Origin: Sulfurimonas sp. HSL-1716
Lineage (GTDB): Bacteria; Campylobacterota; Campylobacteria; Campylobacterales; Sulfurimonadaceae
Direction: 5' to 3'
DNA length: 64,000 nt
NCBI RefSeq assembly: GCF_039645975.1
Contig: NZ_CP147918.1
Coordinates: 1,178,001 to 1,242,000 of the forward strand
This document shows positions 54,380-62,691 of this stretch, piece by piece. Position 1 is the first letter of the stretch. The number at the start of each line of letters is the position of its first letter. The notes under the pieces are model-generated. The model was not told the origin of the DNA. It saw only the letters and a program-made list of their open reading frames with translations, and made no database searches. A program made the position numbers and the translations under genes.

Positions 54380-55546
54380 ATGCTTACTAAACGTATAAAT
54401 GCCCTATCTGAGTCTATCACTATCGCCGTATCCAACCTTGCACAGGAGCTAAAAGCGCAGGGAAAAGATATTTTGAGTTTTTCTGCCGGCGAACCGGACT
54501 TCGATACTCCGCAGGTCATAAAAAACACAGCTATAAAAGCTATAAACGACGGTTTTACCAAATATACCGCAGTCGACGGTATACCTGCCCTCAAACAAGC
54601 GATCATAGACAAGCTTCAAAGAGAAAATTCTCTGACATACAAACCCTCTCAAGTGATTGTAAACAACGGTGCAAAACACTCTCTTTTTAACCTTTTCTCC
54701 GCAATCGTAGAAGAGGGAGACGAAGTGATCATTCCTGCTCCGTACTGGGTTACGTATCCCGAACTTGTAAAGTACTGCGGGGGAACTCCTATCGAGATCA
54801 TGACAGACGATACTTCGGGCTTTAAGATGACTCCCCAGCAGCTTAAAGATGCTATCACGCCAAAAACAAAAATGATCGTCATTACCTCTCCTTCAAACCC
54901 GACAGGTTCGGTTTACACAAGAGAGGAACTAAGTGCTCTTGGCAAAATATTAGAAGGAACCGATATCATCGTAGCAAGTGACGAGATGTATGAAAAACTG
55001 ATCTACGACGGAGAGTTCACTTCATCTGCGGCGGTAAGTGAAGATATGTTCAAACGTACGATAACGATCAACGGTCTGAGTAAATCCGTTGCAATGACGG
55101 GATGGCGTTTTGGTTATATGGCCGCATATCGTGAAGATATCGTAAAAGCGACTAAAACACTTCAAAGCCAAAGTACGTCAAATATCAACTCAATCACTCA
55201 AAAAGCCGCCATCACCGGTCTTGACGGAAGTGCGGACAAAGATATAGAGATGATGAGAATCGAGTTCAAAAAACGCCGTGACGAAGCAGTAAAACTGTTT
55301 AATGCAATCGAGGGACTTTCGGTATTATCACCCGCAGGTGCCTTTTACCTTTTCGTAAATATCAAAGAGGTAAGCAATAATTCCCTGCAGTTTTCAAAAG
55401 ATCTTTTGGAAAAAACAGGTGTTGCAGTCGTTCCGGGCGTCGGCTTTGGCAGCGAGGGGTATTTCAGATTTAGTTTTGCCACGGATATCGAGAGTATAAG
55501 AGAGGGTATCAAACGCATCGAAGAGTTCGTAAAGACTCTCCGATAA
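54380..55546 (+). CDS. aspC: Class I aspartate-type aminotransferase
   Basis: The 388-residue PLP enzyme of the bacterial aspartate aminotransferase Ib group has FSAGEPDFDTPQ, NNGAKHSLFN, TSPSNPTGSVYT and the PLP lysine in NGLSKSVAMTGWRFGY. It ends in the typical RFSFATDIESIREG. Aspartate/2-oxoglutarate is the likely pair; the same group can also transaminate prephenate, so the exact amino acid is inferred. Confidence 0.88.
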   Translation: MLTKRINALSESITIAVSNLAQELKAQGKDILSFSAGEPDFDTPQVIKNTAIKAINDGFTKYTAVDGIPALKQAIIDKLQRENSLTYKPSQVIVNNGAKHSLFNLFSAIVEEGDEVIIPAPYWVTYPELVKYCGGTPIEIMTDDTSGFKMTPQQLKDAITPKTKMIVITSPSNPTGSVYTREELSALGKILEGTDIIVASDEMYEKLIYDGEFTSSAAVSEDMFKRTITINGLSKSVAMTGWRFGYMAAYREDIVKATKTLQSQSTSNINSITQKAAITGLDGSADKDIEMMRIEFKKRRDEAVKLFNAIEGLSVLSPAGAFYLFVNIKEVSNNSLQFSKDLLEKTGVAVVPGVGFGSEGYFRFSFATDIESIREGIKRIEEFVKTLR

Positions 55547-55548
55547 TC

Positions 55549-55584
55549 TTTTTTTTCTTACATGCAAAGATGTGCGTGTAAGAA
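55549..55584. other. Hairpin with a T-run on its 5' side after the aminotransferase gene
   Basis: TTCTTACATGCA (55555-55566) pairs with TGCGTGTAAGAA (55573-55584) over 12 positions with one G-T pair and a six-base loop. A run of eight T (55549-55556) precedes it on the plus strand. The arrangement repeats that seen at 37268-37302 and likewise lies between convergent gene ends. Confidence 0.55.
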
Positions 55585-55593
55585 GTTTCGCAT

Positions 55594-55812
55594 CTACTTT
55601 AACTTCGTAAGTGCTTCTATAACTTCATTTAAATTTTCTAAAGGGATATGAACCTTCCAATCCGGTTCGCTCGCTATGCCTGCCAAGGATATTCCTATGC
55701 TTGCAACAGTACCGCTGCCTGCACCGTAAGGTTCCTCTATCTTGGATACGGATATTACGCCTTTGTTCGTACCGTGTAAGTGTATCGTCGTTTCTATCGT
55801 GTTTTGAGACAT
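55594..55812 (-). CDS. Small unknown protein, last gene of the ilvBH-lpxD unit
   Basis: The 72-residue protein starts MSQNTIETTIHLHGTNKGVISV and ends WKVHIPLENLNEVIEALTKLK. It is glycine-rich in the middle (GAGSGTVASIGISLAGIAS), with no membrane segment. The compact beta-type pattern and its place 20 bases after lpxD, with AAAGGTG before the ATG, indicate a real gene. I do not recognise its family. Confidence 0.65.
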   Translation of the reverse strand: MSQNTIETTIHLHGTNKGVISVSKIEEPYGAGSGTVASIGISLAGIASEPDWKVHIPLENLNEVIEALTKLK

Positions 55813-55832
55813 ATTAGCACCTTTTTATAGTT

Positions 55833-56783
55833 TTATTTTATAAGTCTAGCCAATTTTCCTTGAAGTTTCAACCACATTTTATGATCCATCAAAGGAAAGC
55901 CTGCAAACGTCTTTCCGCTCTCTTTTATGGATTTGCTCACTCCGCTTCTTGCTGCAAGGGTAGTAAAAGGCGCTATCTCCAAATGCCCCGAAGTTGCACT
56001 CTGACCGCCCATGACCACATTTCGTCCGAGTTTTGAAGATCCGGCTATTCCCGTTTGCGAGACAAGGACGCTGTACTCGCCTATCTCACTGTTATGTCCG
56101 ATCTGGACAAGATTGTCTATACGAACCCCTTTTTTGATAAGCGTCGTAGTAAAAGCCGCTCTGTCTATGGTAGTAGAACTACCTATCTCCACATCGTTTT
56201 CTATCACGACATTACCGTTTTGGTATATCTTTGTGTGCTCGCCTCTTTTGTTCGTCGCAAAACCGAATCCGTCGCTTCCGATAGTCGTATTGGCATGGAT
56301 GATGCAGTCGCTGCCTATTTTACAATCGCGGTACACGACGACACCAGGGTACAAGATGGTGTTATCACCGACGATACAGCCGCTTCCGATATAGACGTTT
56401 GCCATTATAGTACAGTTTTTACCCACAACGGCACCGTTTGCTATCTCGGCTTTGGGAGAAACTTTCGTGCCCTCGCCTATTACTGCTTTTGGTGCATCTT
56501 CATCTTCGATATCCGGTGCGAAGTATTTTGTGATTTTTGCCATCATAAGATAGGGTTCGTCTACTATCAAAGCGATGGCATGGCGCGGAACGCTATCTAC
56601 AGTCGCTTTATCGACTATGATCGCTCCCGCTTGAGAATTTTCGACATCTTTAAAATATTTTGAATTTGTCACAAATGAGATTTGTGAAGAAGTTGCATCT
56701 TTTAAAGTATTTATACCTGTAACTTCAAATGATGCTCCATTGTAATCGATACCTATAAGTTTTGCTATCTCTTTTATATCCAT
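55833..56783 (-). CDS. lpxD: UDP-3-O-acylglucosamine N-acyltransferase (LpxD), copy 1
   Basis: LpxD adds the second acyl chain in lipid A synthesis. The 316-residue protein has an N-terminal uridine-binding domain (about residues 1-100), a hexapeptide left-handed beta-helix, and a C-terminal helix. The catalytic histidine lies in LVQIGHNSEIGEY, and GSDGFGFATN is typical. It lies three bases after a second lpxD in tandem (56787-57740), and by eye the two share over half their residues. Which one is the main enzyme is unknown. Confidence 0.93.
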   Translation of the reverse strand: MDIKEIAKLIGIDYNGASFEVTGINTLKDATSSQISFVTNSKYFKDVENSQAGAIIVDKATVDSVPRHAIALIVDEPYLMMAKITKYFAPDIEDEDAPKAVIGEGTKVSPKAEIANGAVVGKNCTIMANVYIGSGCIVGDNTILYPGVVVYRDCKIGSDCIIHANTTIGSDGFGFATNKRGEHTKIYQNGNVVIENDVEIGSSTTIDRAAFTTTLIKKGVRIDNLVQIGHNSEIGEYSVLVSQTGIAGSSKLGRNVVMGGQSATSGHLEIAPFTTLAARSGVSKSIKESGKTFAGFPLMDHKMWLKLQGKLARLIK

Positions 56784-56786
56784 TTG

Positions 56787-57740
56787 TTACTCTTTTATCA
56801 GTTTTGCTATCTTGCTTTGAAGCTTCATCCACTCCTTGTGAGGCATAAGAGGATATCCGCTCCAGACACCTTTGGGCTCTTTTATCGATTTTGTTATCCC
56901 GCTTCTTGCGGTAAAAGTAGAAAAAGGCGCGATATCCAGATGATCCGTAAATGCGCTCTGTCCGCTTACAACACAATTGCGTCCGAGTTTTGTGGAGCCG
57001 CCTACACCCGATTGCGCCACAAAAAGGCTGTATTCGCCGATCTCGCAGTTATGCCCTATATGGATGAAATTATCCAGCTTTACACCTTTTTTTATACGCG
57101 TAGAACCAAATACCGCTCTGTCTATGGCACAGTTTGCGCCGATCTCCACATCGTCTTCGATGATCACGTTTCCGTTTTGGTATATCTTGACATGCTCGCC
57201 CGCGGCGGTATGTGAAAACCCGAATCCGTCCGCACCTACGACAGCTCCGCTGTGGATAATACAGTCACTCCCTATACGACAGTCGCGATATACCGTGGTA
57301 TTGGCATAAAGCGTCGTATTGTCGCCCACTTGTACATGAGAGCCGAGATACACGCCTGCCATTATCGTGCAGTTTTTGCCGATGACCACTCCGTTTTCGA
57401 CATTGGCTCTCTTATCGACATAGCTTCCTTCGCCGAAAACAGGATCGGGTGCGTTGAAATCTATCTTTTTGGGAGCAAAAAGTTTTGTGGCGTACGCCAT
57501 TTGAAGAGAAACGTTGTCGCAAACGATATATGAAGAGTTTTGCGGCAGACTCCCGATCAAAGAGGAAGGTATCAAAAATGCCGAAGCATTGGAGTTCTTT
57601 AGATCGGTCGCGTATTTTTTATGTTCGGCGAAGCTTAGCTGACCGATCATGGCATCCGTAAGATTGTTCATGGATGTTATCTCGACATCTTCTCCGCTGT
57701 GTTTGCAAGCAAGAGCCTCGGCTATGTCAGACAGCAACAT
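56787..57740 (-). CDS. lpxD: UDP-3-O-acylglucosamine N-acyltransferase (LpxD), copy 2
   Basis: This 317-residue paralogue has the same layout: N-terminal domain, beta-helix, catalytic histidine in FIHIGHNCEIGEY, and GADGFGFSHTAAGEH. It differs from copy 1 in the N-terminal domain and has more cysteines (CDNV, CRIG, CEIG). It starts one base after the ilvH stop and ends three bases before copy 1. Recent tandem duplication is likely, but the two have clearly diverged. Different acyl-chain choice is a reasonable guess only. Confidence 0.92.
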   Translation of the reverse strand: MLLSDIAEALACKHSGEDVEITSMNNLTDAMIGQLSFAEHKKYATDLKNSNASAFLIPSSLIGSLPQNSSYIVCDNVSLQMAYATKLFAPKKIDFNAPDPVFGEGSYVDKRANVENGVVIGKNCTIMAGVYLGSHVQVGDNTTLYANTTVYRDCRIGSDCIIHSGAVVGADGFGFSHTAAGEHVKIYQNGNVIIEDDVEIGANCAIDRAVFGSTRIKKGVKLDNFIHIGHNCEIGEYSLFVAQSGVGGSTKLGRNCVVSGQSAFTDHLDIAPFSTFTARSGITKSIKEPKGVWSGYPLMPHKEWMKLQSKIAKLIKE

Positions 57741-57741
57741 A

Positions 57742-58215
57742 TCAACGCTCTAGTGCGACTGCACCGCTTCTGACTATCTCTTTTGGATGAAAACGTTTGA
57801 TGGCAGACAAAAAGTAATCGACTCTTTTTGGCTCGTCTGCGACCATTGTAATGATCACCTCTTCGCTTACGTTGACTATGTTTCCGTTATAGGCCGAACA
57901 AAGAGCGGATATATCTGCCAGATTTTCCGTGATCGGGAATTTAACGAGCGCCATCTCTTTTTCTACCAGATCGGCGTGTTCGATAACCTTTAAAACCGGT
58001 ATGAGCTTATGAAGCTGTTTTGTGATCTGTTCTATCACGCGTACCGAACCCGAGGTAACTATCGTAAGACGGGAGTATCTGCTCTCTGGTATCGGCGCTA
58101 CTGTGAGAGACGTAATGTTATAACCGCGTCCCGAGAAAAGGTCTGTAATACGAGACAGCACGCTGGCTTCGTTTATCACGATAACCGAGATTACACGTCT
58201 TTCTGCTGCTTCCAT
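57742..58215 (-). CDS. ilvH: Acetolactate synthase, small regulatory subunit
   Basis: IlvH gives valine feedback control to acetolactate synthase. The 157-residue protein begins with an ACT domain, VIVINEASVLSRITDLFSGRG, followed by ITSLTVAPI and a C-terminal domain. It directly follows ilvB with no gap, so the two subunits are coupled. The lpxD copy 2 gene starts one base past its stop. Confidence 0.95.
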   Translation of the reverse strand: MEAAERRVISVIVINEASVLSRITDLFSGRGYNITSLTVAPIPESRYSRLTIVTSGSVRVIEQITKQLHKLIPVLKVIEHADLVEKEMALVKFPITENLADISALCSAYNGNIVNVSEEVIITMVADEPKRVDYFLSAIKRFHPKEIVRSGAVALER

Positions 58216-59910
58216 TTACTTCTCCTTATACTCTAACATCATATTAAACAGTGAACCGCCCGATGGGACCATCGGCATAACGTTCTCCAATCTGTGGACT
58301 TTTACGTCGATAAAAGCGACCACGTTCTTCTCAATCGCATCTTTGAGTGCCGCATCGAACTCCTCTTTCGTACTTACTCTGTAGCCTACTCCGCCAAAAG
58401 CCTCCGCAAGCTTTACGAAATCCGGCTGCATGGAGAGATCCGTCTCGGAGTGGCGTTTATTGTAAAAAAGCGTCTGCCATTGGCGAACCATCCCAAGATA
58501 GTTGTTATTGAGGATGATATTGATGACCGGCAGTTTCTGCTCAACTGCAGTCATCAGTTCCTGAATGTTCATAAGTATCGAACCGTCACCCGTAAAATTG
58601 ACACTTATCCGCTTCGGATCGGCAGCTTTAACACCTACTGCCGCAGGAAAGCCGAATCCCATTGTCCCAAGACCGCCGGAGCTTATGAACTGACGCGGGC
58701 GTGAAAACGGATAAAACTGAGCCGTCCACATCTGATGCTGCCCGACATCCGTCGAAATATTTGCGTTATCACCGAGCGTCTCGCCTACTCTTTTAATGAC
58801 CCATTGCGGTTTCAAGTCTTCGCTGTCCTCTTTAAACGAAAGAGGATGAAGCTTGTTAAAGTTCGCAATCGTATCCAGCCAAGGAGTATAACGCTCTTTG
58901 TCTATGGTCGTCTTGGCAATATCGAGCATACTTTTAACAACATGCTTGATATCTCCTACTATCGGAAAATCGGCATTGACAAGTTTGGATATACTCGCAG
59001 GATCGATATCCACATGGATGATCTTCGCACCTTTTGCAAACTCGCTCAGTTTTCCCGTAACGCGGTCGTCAAATCTTGCCCCCAAACCGATGACCAGATC
59101 TGTTTCGCTCATAGCCATATTTGCCGCATAGCTTCCGTGCATACCCAGCATCGAGATCAAAAGAGGATCGTCGTACTTGAGCGTACCGCGTGCCATAAAT
59201 GTCTCAACAGCGGGAATTCCGGTGTTTTTAACCAGCTTTCTAACCTCTTCAGAAGCATTCGAATTTATGATACCACCGCCCAAATAAAACAGCGGACGTT
59301 TCGCATTTTTTATCGCATCGACAGCTTTTTTTATCTGTCTGGTATTGCCTTTGGTTGTCGGCTTATAGGTCTCGATATCGACCTCTTTTGAATAATCGAA
59401 CTTTGCTATCTGCGCGGTTACGTCTTTTGGAATATCGACATGAACAGGACCCGGACGGCCTGTACGTGCGATATAAAAAGCCTCTTTTAAGACGCGAGGC
59501 AGATCAGCGGCATCGGTAACAAGATAGTTGTGTTTTGTACAAGAACGGCTGATCCCGACCGCATCGATCTCTTGAAATGCATCCGTACCGATAAGGCTCA
59601 TAGGAACCTGTCCGCTGATAACGACTAAAGGAACGGAGTCCATATACGCATCCGCAAGACCCGTGACGGCATTGGTAAATCCAGGTCCGCTTGTGATCAT
59701 CGCCACACCGACTTTACCGCTGGCCTTTGAATAACCTTCTGCCGCATGGACGGCAGCTTGTTCATGACGAGTCAAAATATGTTTAAAAGAGTTTTGTTTG
59801 TATATCTCATCATAGACGTTCATGATCGCGCCACCCGGATAACCGAATATTGTATCAACTTCTTCAGCGATCAATGCTTCAATGACCATCTGTGCGCCAC
59901 TAATCTGCAT
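58216..59910 (-). CDS. ilvB: Acetolactate synthase, large catalytic subunit
   Basis: This thiamine-diphosphate enzyme makes acetolactate for valine, leucine and isoleucine. The 564-residue protein has IFGYPGGAIMNVYDE, the catalytic glutamate in RHEQAAVHAAEGYS, and the magnesium/ThDP motif GDGSILMNIQEL followed by NNNYLGMVRQWQ. The ATG follows AAAGGAGACGAT. It heads the ilvB-ilvH-lpxD-lpxD unit; ilvA lies further upstream behind ppx. Confidence 0.97.
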   Translation of the reverse strand: MQISGAQMVIEALIAEEVDTIFGYPGGAIMNVYDEIYKQNSFKHILTRHEQAAVHAAEGYSKASGKVGVAMITSGPGFTNAVTGLADAYMDSVPLVVISGQVPMSLIGTDAFQEIDAVGISRSCTKHNYLVTDAADLPRVLKEAFYIARTGRPGPVHVDIPKDVTAQIAKFDYSKEVDIETYKPTTKGNTRQIKKAVDAIKNAKRPLFYLGGGIINSNASEEVRKLVKNTGIPAVETFMARGTLKYDDPLLISMLGMHGSYAANMAMSETDLVIGLGARFDDRVTGKLSEFAKGAKIIHVDIDPASISKLVNADFPIVGDIKHVVKSMLDIAKTTIDKERYTPWLDTIANFNKLHPLSFKEDSEDLKPQWVIKRVGETLGDNANISTDVGQHQMWTAQFYPFSRPRQFISSGGLGTMGFGFPAAVGVKAADPKRISVNFTGDGSILMNIQELMTAVEQKLPVINIILNNNYLGMVRQWQTLFYNKRHSETDLSMQPDFVKLAEAFGGVGYRVSTKEEFDAALKDAIEKNVVAFIDVKVHRLENVMPMVPSGGSLFNMMLEYKEK

Positions 59911-59936
59911 ATCGTCTCCTTTTTAAAAATTCGCTA

Positions 59937-59942
59937 ATTATA
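59937..59942 (-). promoter_or_regulatory. Probable -10 box for ilvB
   Basis: TATAAT on the minus strand (TATATAATTAG) lies 27 bases before the ilvB ATG in the 95-base gap after ppx. No leader-peptide attenuator with runs of branched-chain codons is visible in the short leader. Confidence 0.5.
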
Positions 59943-60005
59943 TAGATAAAGAGCTATATATTAGGTTAAATTTGCTTAATTTTATCTATTTTAAGTGTTT
60001 ATTTA

Positions 60006-60908
60006 TCACACTTTTTCGCAAGAGGAAAGTGCTATCCCCTCTCTAAGCCCGTCATCGATCACGACGGAGCTTTCATACCCCAGAGCTTCGTAGAGCTTTT
60101 CAACTATGATTATCCCCGAGATTATGAGGTCCTCTCGTCCTACTCCGACGTAAAAAGATCTTTTTGCATCCTCCATATCAAGAAGTTCGTTCATCACCTT
60201 TTTACAGCCCTGTACATCGAGCTTGTAGCCGTTTATTTTTGTCGGATCGTAAGAGTTGTAATTCATCCCTTGCAGGTACCCTGCGATGGTGGTCGGCGTA
60301 CCCGCCGTCTGAACAAAAATATCGGGCTTTTTATGCATTTTATAATAAGAGTTTATATACTCTTTTACGGGGATCAAAAGCTTTTCAAGATTGCTTTGTA
60401 TCTCCAGTGTGTTCCCCGAGATATCCGTAAGCGTGACTATCCCTATATTAAAGCTTTTGGAGGTAATGATTCCGTTGTCGTAAAAAATTATCTCCGTCGA
60501 ACCGCCGCCTATATCTACAAGTGCAAACGATGACGAGGGCAAAGCCAGGATGTCGAGTCTGTTTTTCACGGCTTTTGTCGTATATCTTGCTTCTTTATCG
60601 CCGTCTATGATCTCAAATTTCAATCCCGTTTTAACATATATCTCTTTTAAAACGGCATCCGAATTGAGCGCCTGGCGCATCGCTTCGGTCGTTACCGCGC
60701 ATACCTCATGAGATGCAAAATCAAGCTTGTCTTGAGCCTTTTTAATGGCGTCTATGACCCTTTTTAGGGCATTTTCATTGATAGTTTTGTTTACATGCAG
60801 GTTTTCTGCAGTTTTGACAATGGCTTCATACTCTTCGCCCCACTCTTTTGTATCACAATCGTAAGTGATACATCTAAGAGTGTTCGAACCCAGATCTATG
60901 GCTATCAT
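60006..60908 (-). CDS. Ppx/GppA family phosphatase
   Basis: This 300-residue member of the ASKHA fold hydrolyses polyphosphate or pppGpp. It has the two phosphate motifs AIDLGSNTLRCITYD and ALVDIGGGSTEIIF. The length equals the N-terminal catalytic module only, without the C-terminal HD-like domain of E. coli Ppx/GppA. GppA versus Ppx activity cannot be told from sequence. It is seven bases after ilvA on the same strand. Confidence 0.9.
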   Translation of the reverse strand: MIAIDLGSNTLRCITYDCDTKEWGEEYEAIVKTAENLHVNKTINENALKRVIDAIKKAQDKLDFASHEVCAVTTEAMRQALNSDAVLKEIYVKTGLKFEIIDGDKEARYTTKAVKNRLDILALPSSSFALVDIGGGSTEIIFYDNGIITSKSFNIGIVTLTDISGNTLEIQSNLEKLLIPVKEYINSYYKMHKKPDIFVQTAGTPTTIAGYLQGMNYNSYDPTKINGYKLDVQGCKKVMNELLDMEDAKRSFYVGVGREDLIISGIIIVEKLYEALGYESSVVIDDGLREGIALSSCEKV

Positions 60909-60915
60909 ATGGGTT

Positions 60916-62127
60916 TTAGTTTATATATCTGCTCAGATATCCCTCTTTTTGCAAGACGGATATGATCTGCTCTTGATGCTCTTCACCCTTCGTTTCAAGA
61001 TGGATGGTCACGTTTGCATCCCCGTAATCAAGTGAGATGGATGTCCTGTCATAAGAGATATGCACGATATTGGCATTGAGCTCTTTGAGTATCTCCGTCA
61101 GTCTCATCAGTGAACCCGGTTTATCGACAAGAGTCACCGTCAGCTTCATCTTGCGGCTTGATTTTATGAGACCCTTTTCGATGATGACCGAAAGCAGCGT
61201 GACGTCCATATTTCCGCCGCTTAACACGACCGCTACTTTTTTGTCTTTCAACTCGGGAAGCTCGTTATGCAAAAGTGCCGCCACGCCAACGGCTCCGGCA
61301 CCTTCGACAACCAGTTTTTGACGTTCCAAAAGGTACAAAATCGCGCTTGCGATCTCTTCGTCGTCCACGGTTATAAACTTGTCCACACTCTCCATGATGT
61401 ATCCGAGGGTAACGGCAGAACAATCCCTTACTGCAATACCATCGGCAATGGTTCTTACAGAAATAGAATCCACCGGACGCCCCAACTCATAAGAGTTTTT
61501 CAGTGCGGGCGCGCCTTTTGCGCTTACTCCGATGACTTGAATATCCGGATTTAATGCTTTAAAAGCCTTTGCCATACCCGAGATAAGCCCGCCGCCGCCG
61601 ACGGGAATCAAAACGGCATCCAGCTCTTTTGCCTGTTCCAGGATCTCCAAAGCGACGGTTCCCTGTCCCGCCATCACTTCATCGTCTTCAAAAGGATGGA
61701 CGAACACTAAGGAGTTCTCCGCTCCGTATTTAAGAGCATAAGCATATGCTTCATCGTAATTCGATCCCGCAAGAATGACCTGCGCACCGTAATGTTTGAC
61801 CCCGTTTATTTTTGTAAGAGGCGTCGAATCCGGCATAACGATAGTCGCTTTGATACCGAATTTTTGAGCCGAAAACGCCACGCCCTGAGCATGATTTCCC
61901 GCACTCGAAGCCACGACCCCGCTTGCTCTTTGTTCATCGCTCAAAGAGGCTATCTTGTTGTATGCACCGCGTATCTTAAACGCGCCCGTGACTTGAAGAT
62001 TTTCTTTTTTCAAGTAGACCTCACAGCCCGATGCTTCACTTAAGTACGGAGCATATGAGAACGGCGTATTTACTACGACATCCCTTATACGTTCTCTTGC
62101 TTCGTATATTTTATTTATATCTAACAA
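60916..62127 (-). CDS. ilvA: Threonine ammonia-lyase with ACT domain
   Basis: IlvA makes 2-oxobutanoate from threonine for isoleucine. The PLP lysine is in GAFKIRGAYNK, with SSAGNHAQGVAFSA and the phosphate-binding GGGGLISGMA. The last 75 residues form one ACT-like domain (VTLVDKPGSLMRLTEIL). The 403-residue length matches the short, TdcB/IlvA2-like form, so the reaction is firm. Its biosynthetic role is inferred from ilvBH downstream. Confidence 0.92.
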   Translation of the reverse strand: MLDINKIYEARERIRDVVVNTPFSYAPYLSEASGCEVYLKKENLQVTGAFKIRGAYNKIASLSDEQRASGVVASSAGNHAQGVAFSAQKFGIKATIVMPDSTPLTKINGVKHYGAQVILAGSNYDEAYAYALKYGAENSLVFVHPFEDDEVMAGQGTVALEILEQAKELDAVLIPVGGGGLISGMAKAFKALNPDIQVIGVSAKGAPALKNSYELGRPVDSISVRTIADGIAVRDCSAVTLGYIMESVDKFITVDDEEIASAILYLLERQKLVVEGAGAVGVAALLHNELPELKDKKVAVVLSGGNMDVTLLSVIIEKGLIKSSRKMKLTVTLVDKPGSLMRLTEILKELNANIVHISYDRTSISLDYGDANVTIHLETKGEEHQEQIISVLQKEGYLSRYIN

Positions 62128-62136
62128 ACTCTTTTC

Positions 62137-62562
62137 CTATAGATTGCGGTGGTCTACCATCGCACATTGATTTTGAACTACTTTCATACCGGCATCCTGC
62201 GCTTTTTTAGCCGCGGCATTATTTACTATACCGATCTGCGACCAGAAAACCTTGACGTCGCCGCGCTCGATGCAGGCGTCTGCTATGGCGCCAAGAGCAT
62301 CGGCTTTACGGAAAATATCGACCATATCGACTGCAAAAGGTATCTCTTTTAAAGATCTGTATACCGTTTCGCCGAGAATAGTCTCGCCCTTTGGATAAAC
62401 GGGAATTATCTTGTATCCGCAATTTTGCAGATATGCCGCGACACGGTGGCTGTCTTTACCTGCATCGGGTGAAAGACCGATGACGGCGATATTTTTTACA
62501 TTTGAAAAAATCTCTCTTATATCCTCTTGGCTTGAGTTTATACTCGGAAATTCACACTCCAT
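62137..62562 (-). CDS. CoA-binding domain protein (YccU-like)
   Basis: The 141-residue protein has a Rossmann-type CoA-binding fold: NIAVIGLSPDAGKDSHRVA, then GYKIIPVYPKG and GDVKVFWSQIGIVN, ending AMVDHRN. This is the small YccU/PF13380 family, found widely but without a settled function. Unlike SucD it lacks the ligase part. It starts the three-gene unit with ilvA and ppx. Confidence 0.88.
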   Translation of the reverse strand: MECEFPSINSSQEDIREIFSNVKNIAVIGLSPDAGKDSHRVAAYLQNCGYKIIPVYPKGETILGETVYRSLKEIPFAVDMVDIFRKADALGAIADACIERGDVKVFWSQIGIVNNAAAKKAQDAGMKVVQNQCAMVDHRNL

Positions 62563-62691
62563 ACCGCATCCTTCTTGTATATGTCATATAGTTTATTTTA
62601 AAATGGATTGTATCCAAAAACGGCAAAGGAATCGATAAACTTTAAGAAAAATAGAGTTACACTTGTACTCTTGACATACAAGGAAGGACGT

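Noticed and set aside
62662-62682. CTTGTA-N9-TACAAG inverted repeat before the P-type ATPase
   Set aside because: TACAAG runs into the ribosome binding site, and the same TACAAGAAGG occurs by the divergent gene's ribosome binding site, so it is probably coincidence.
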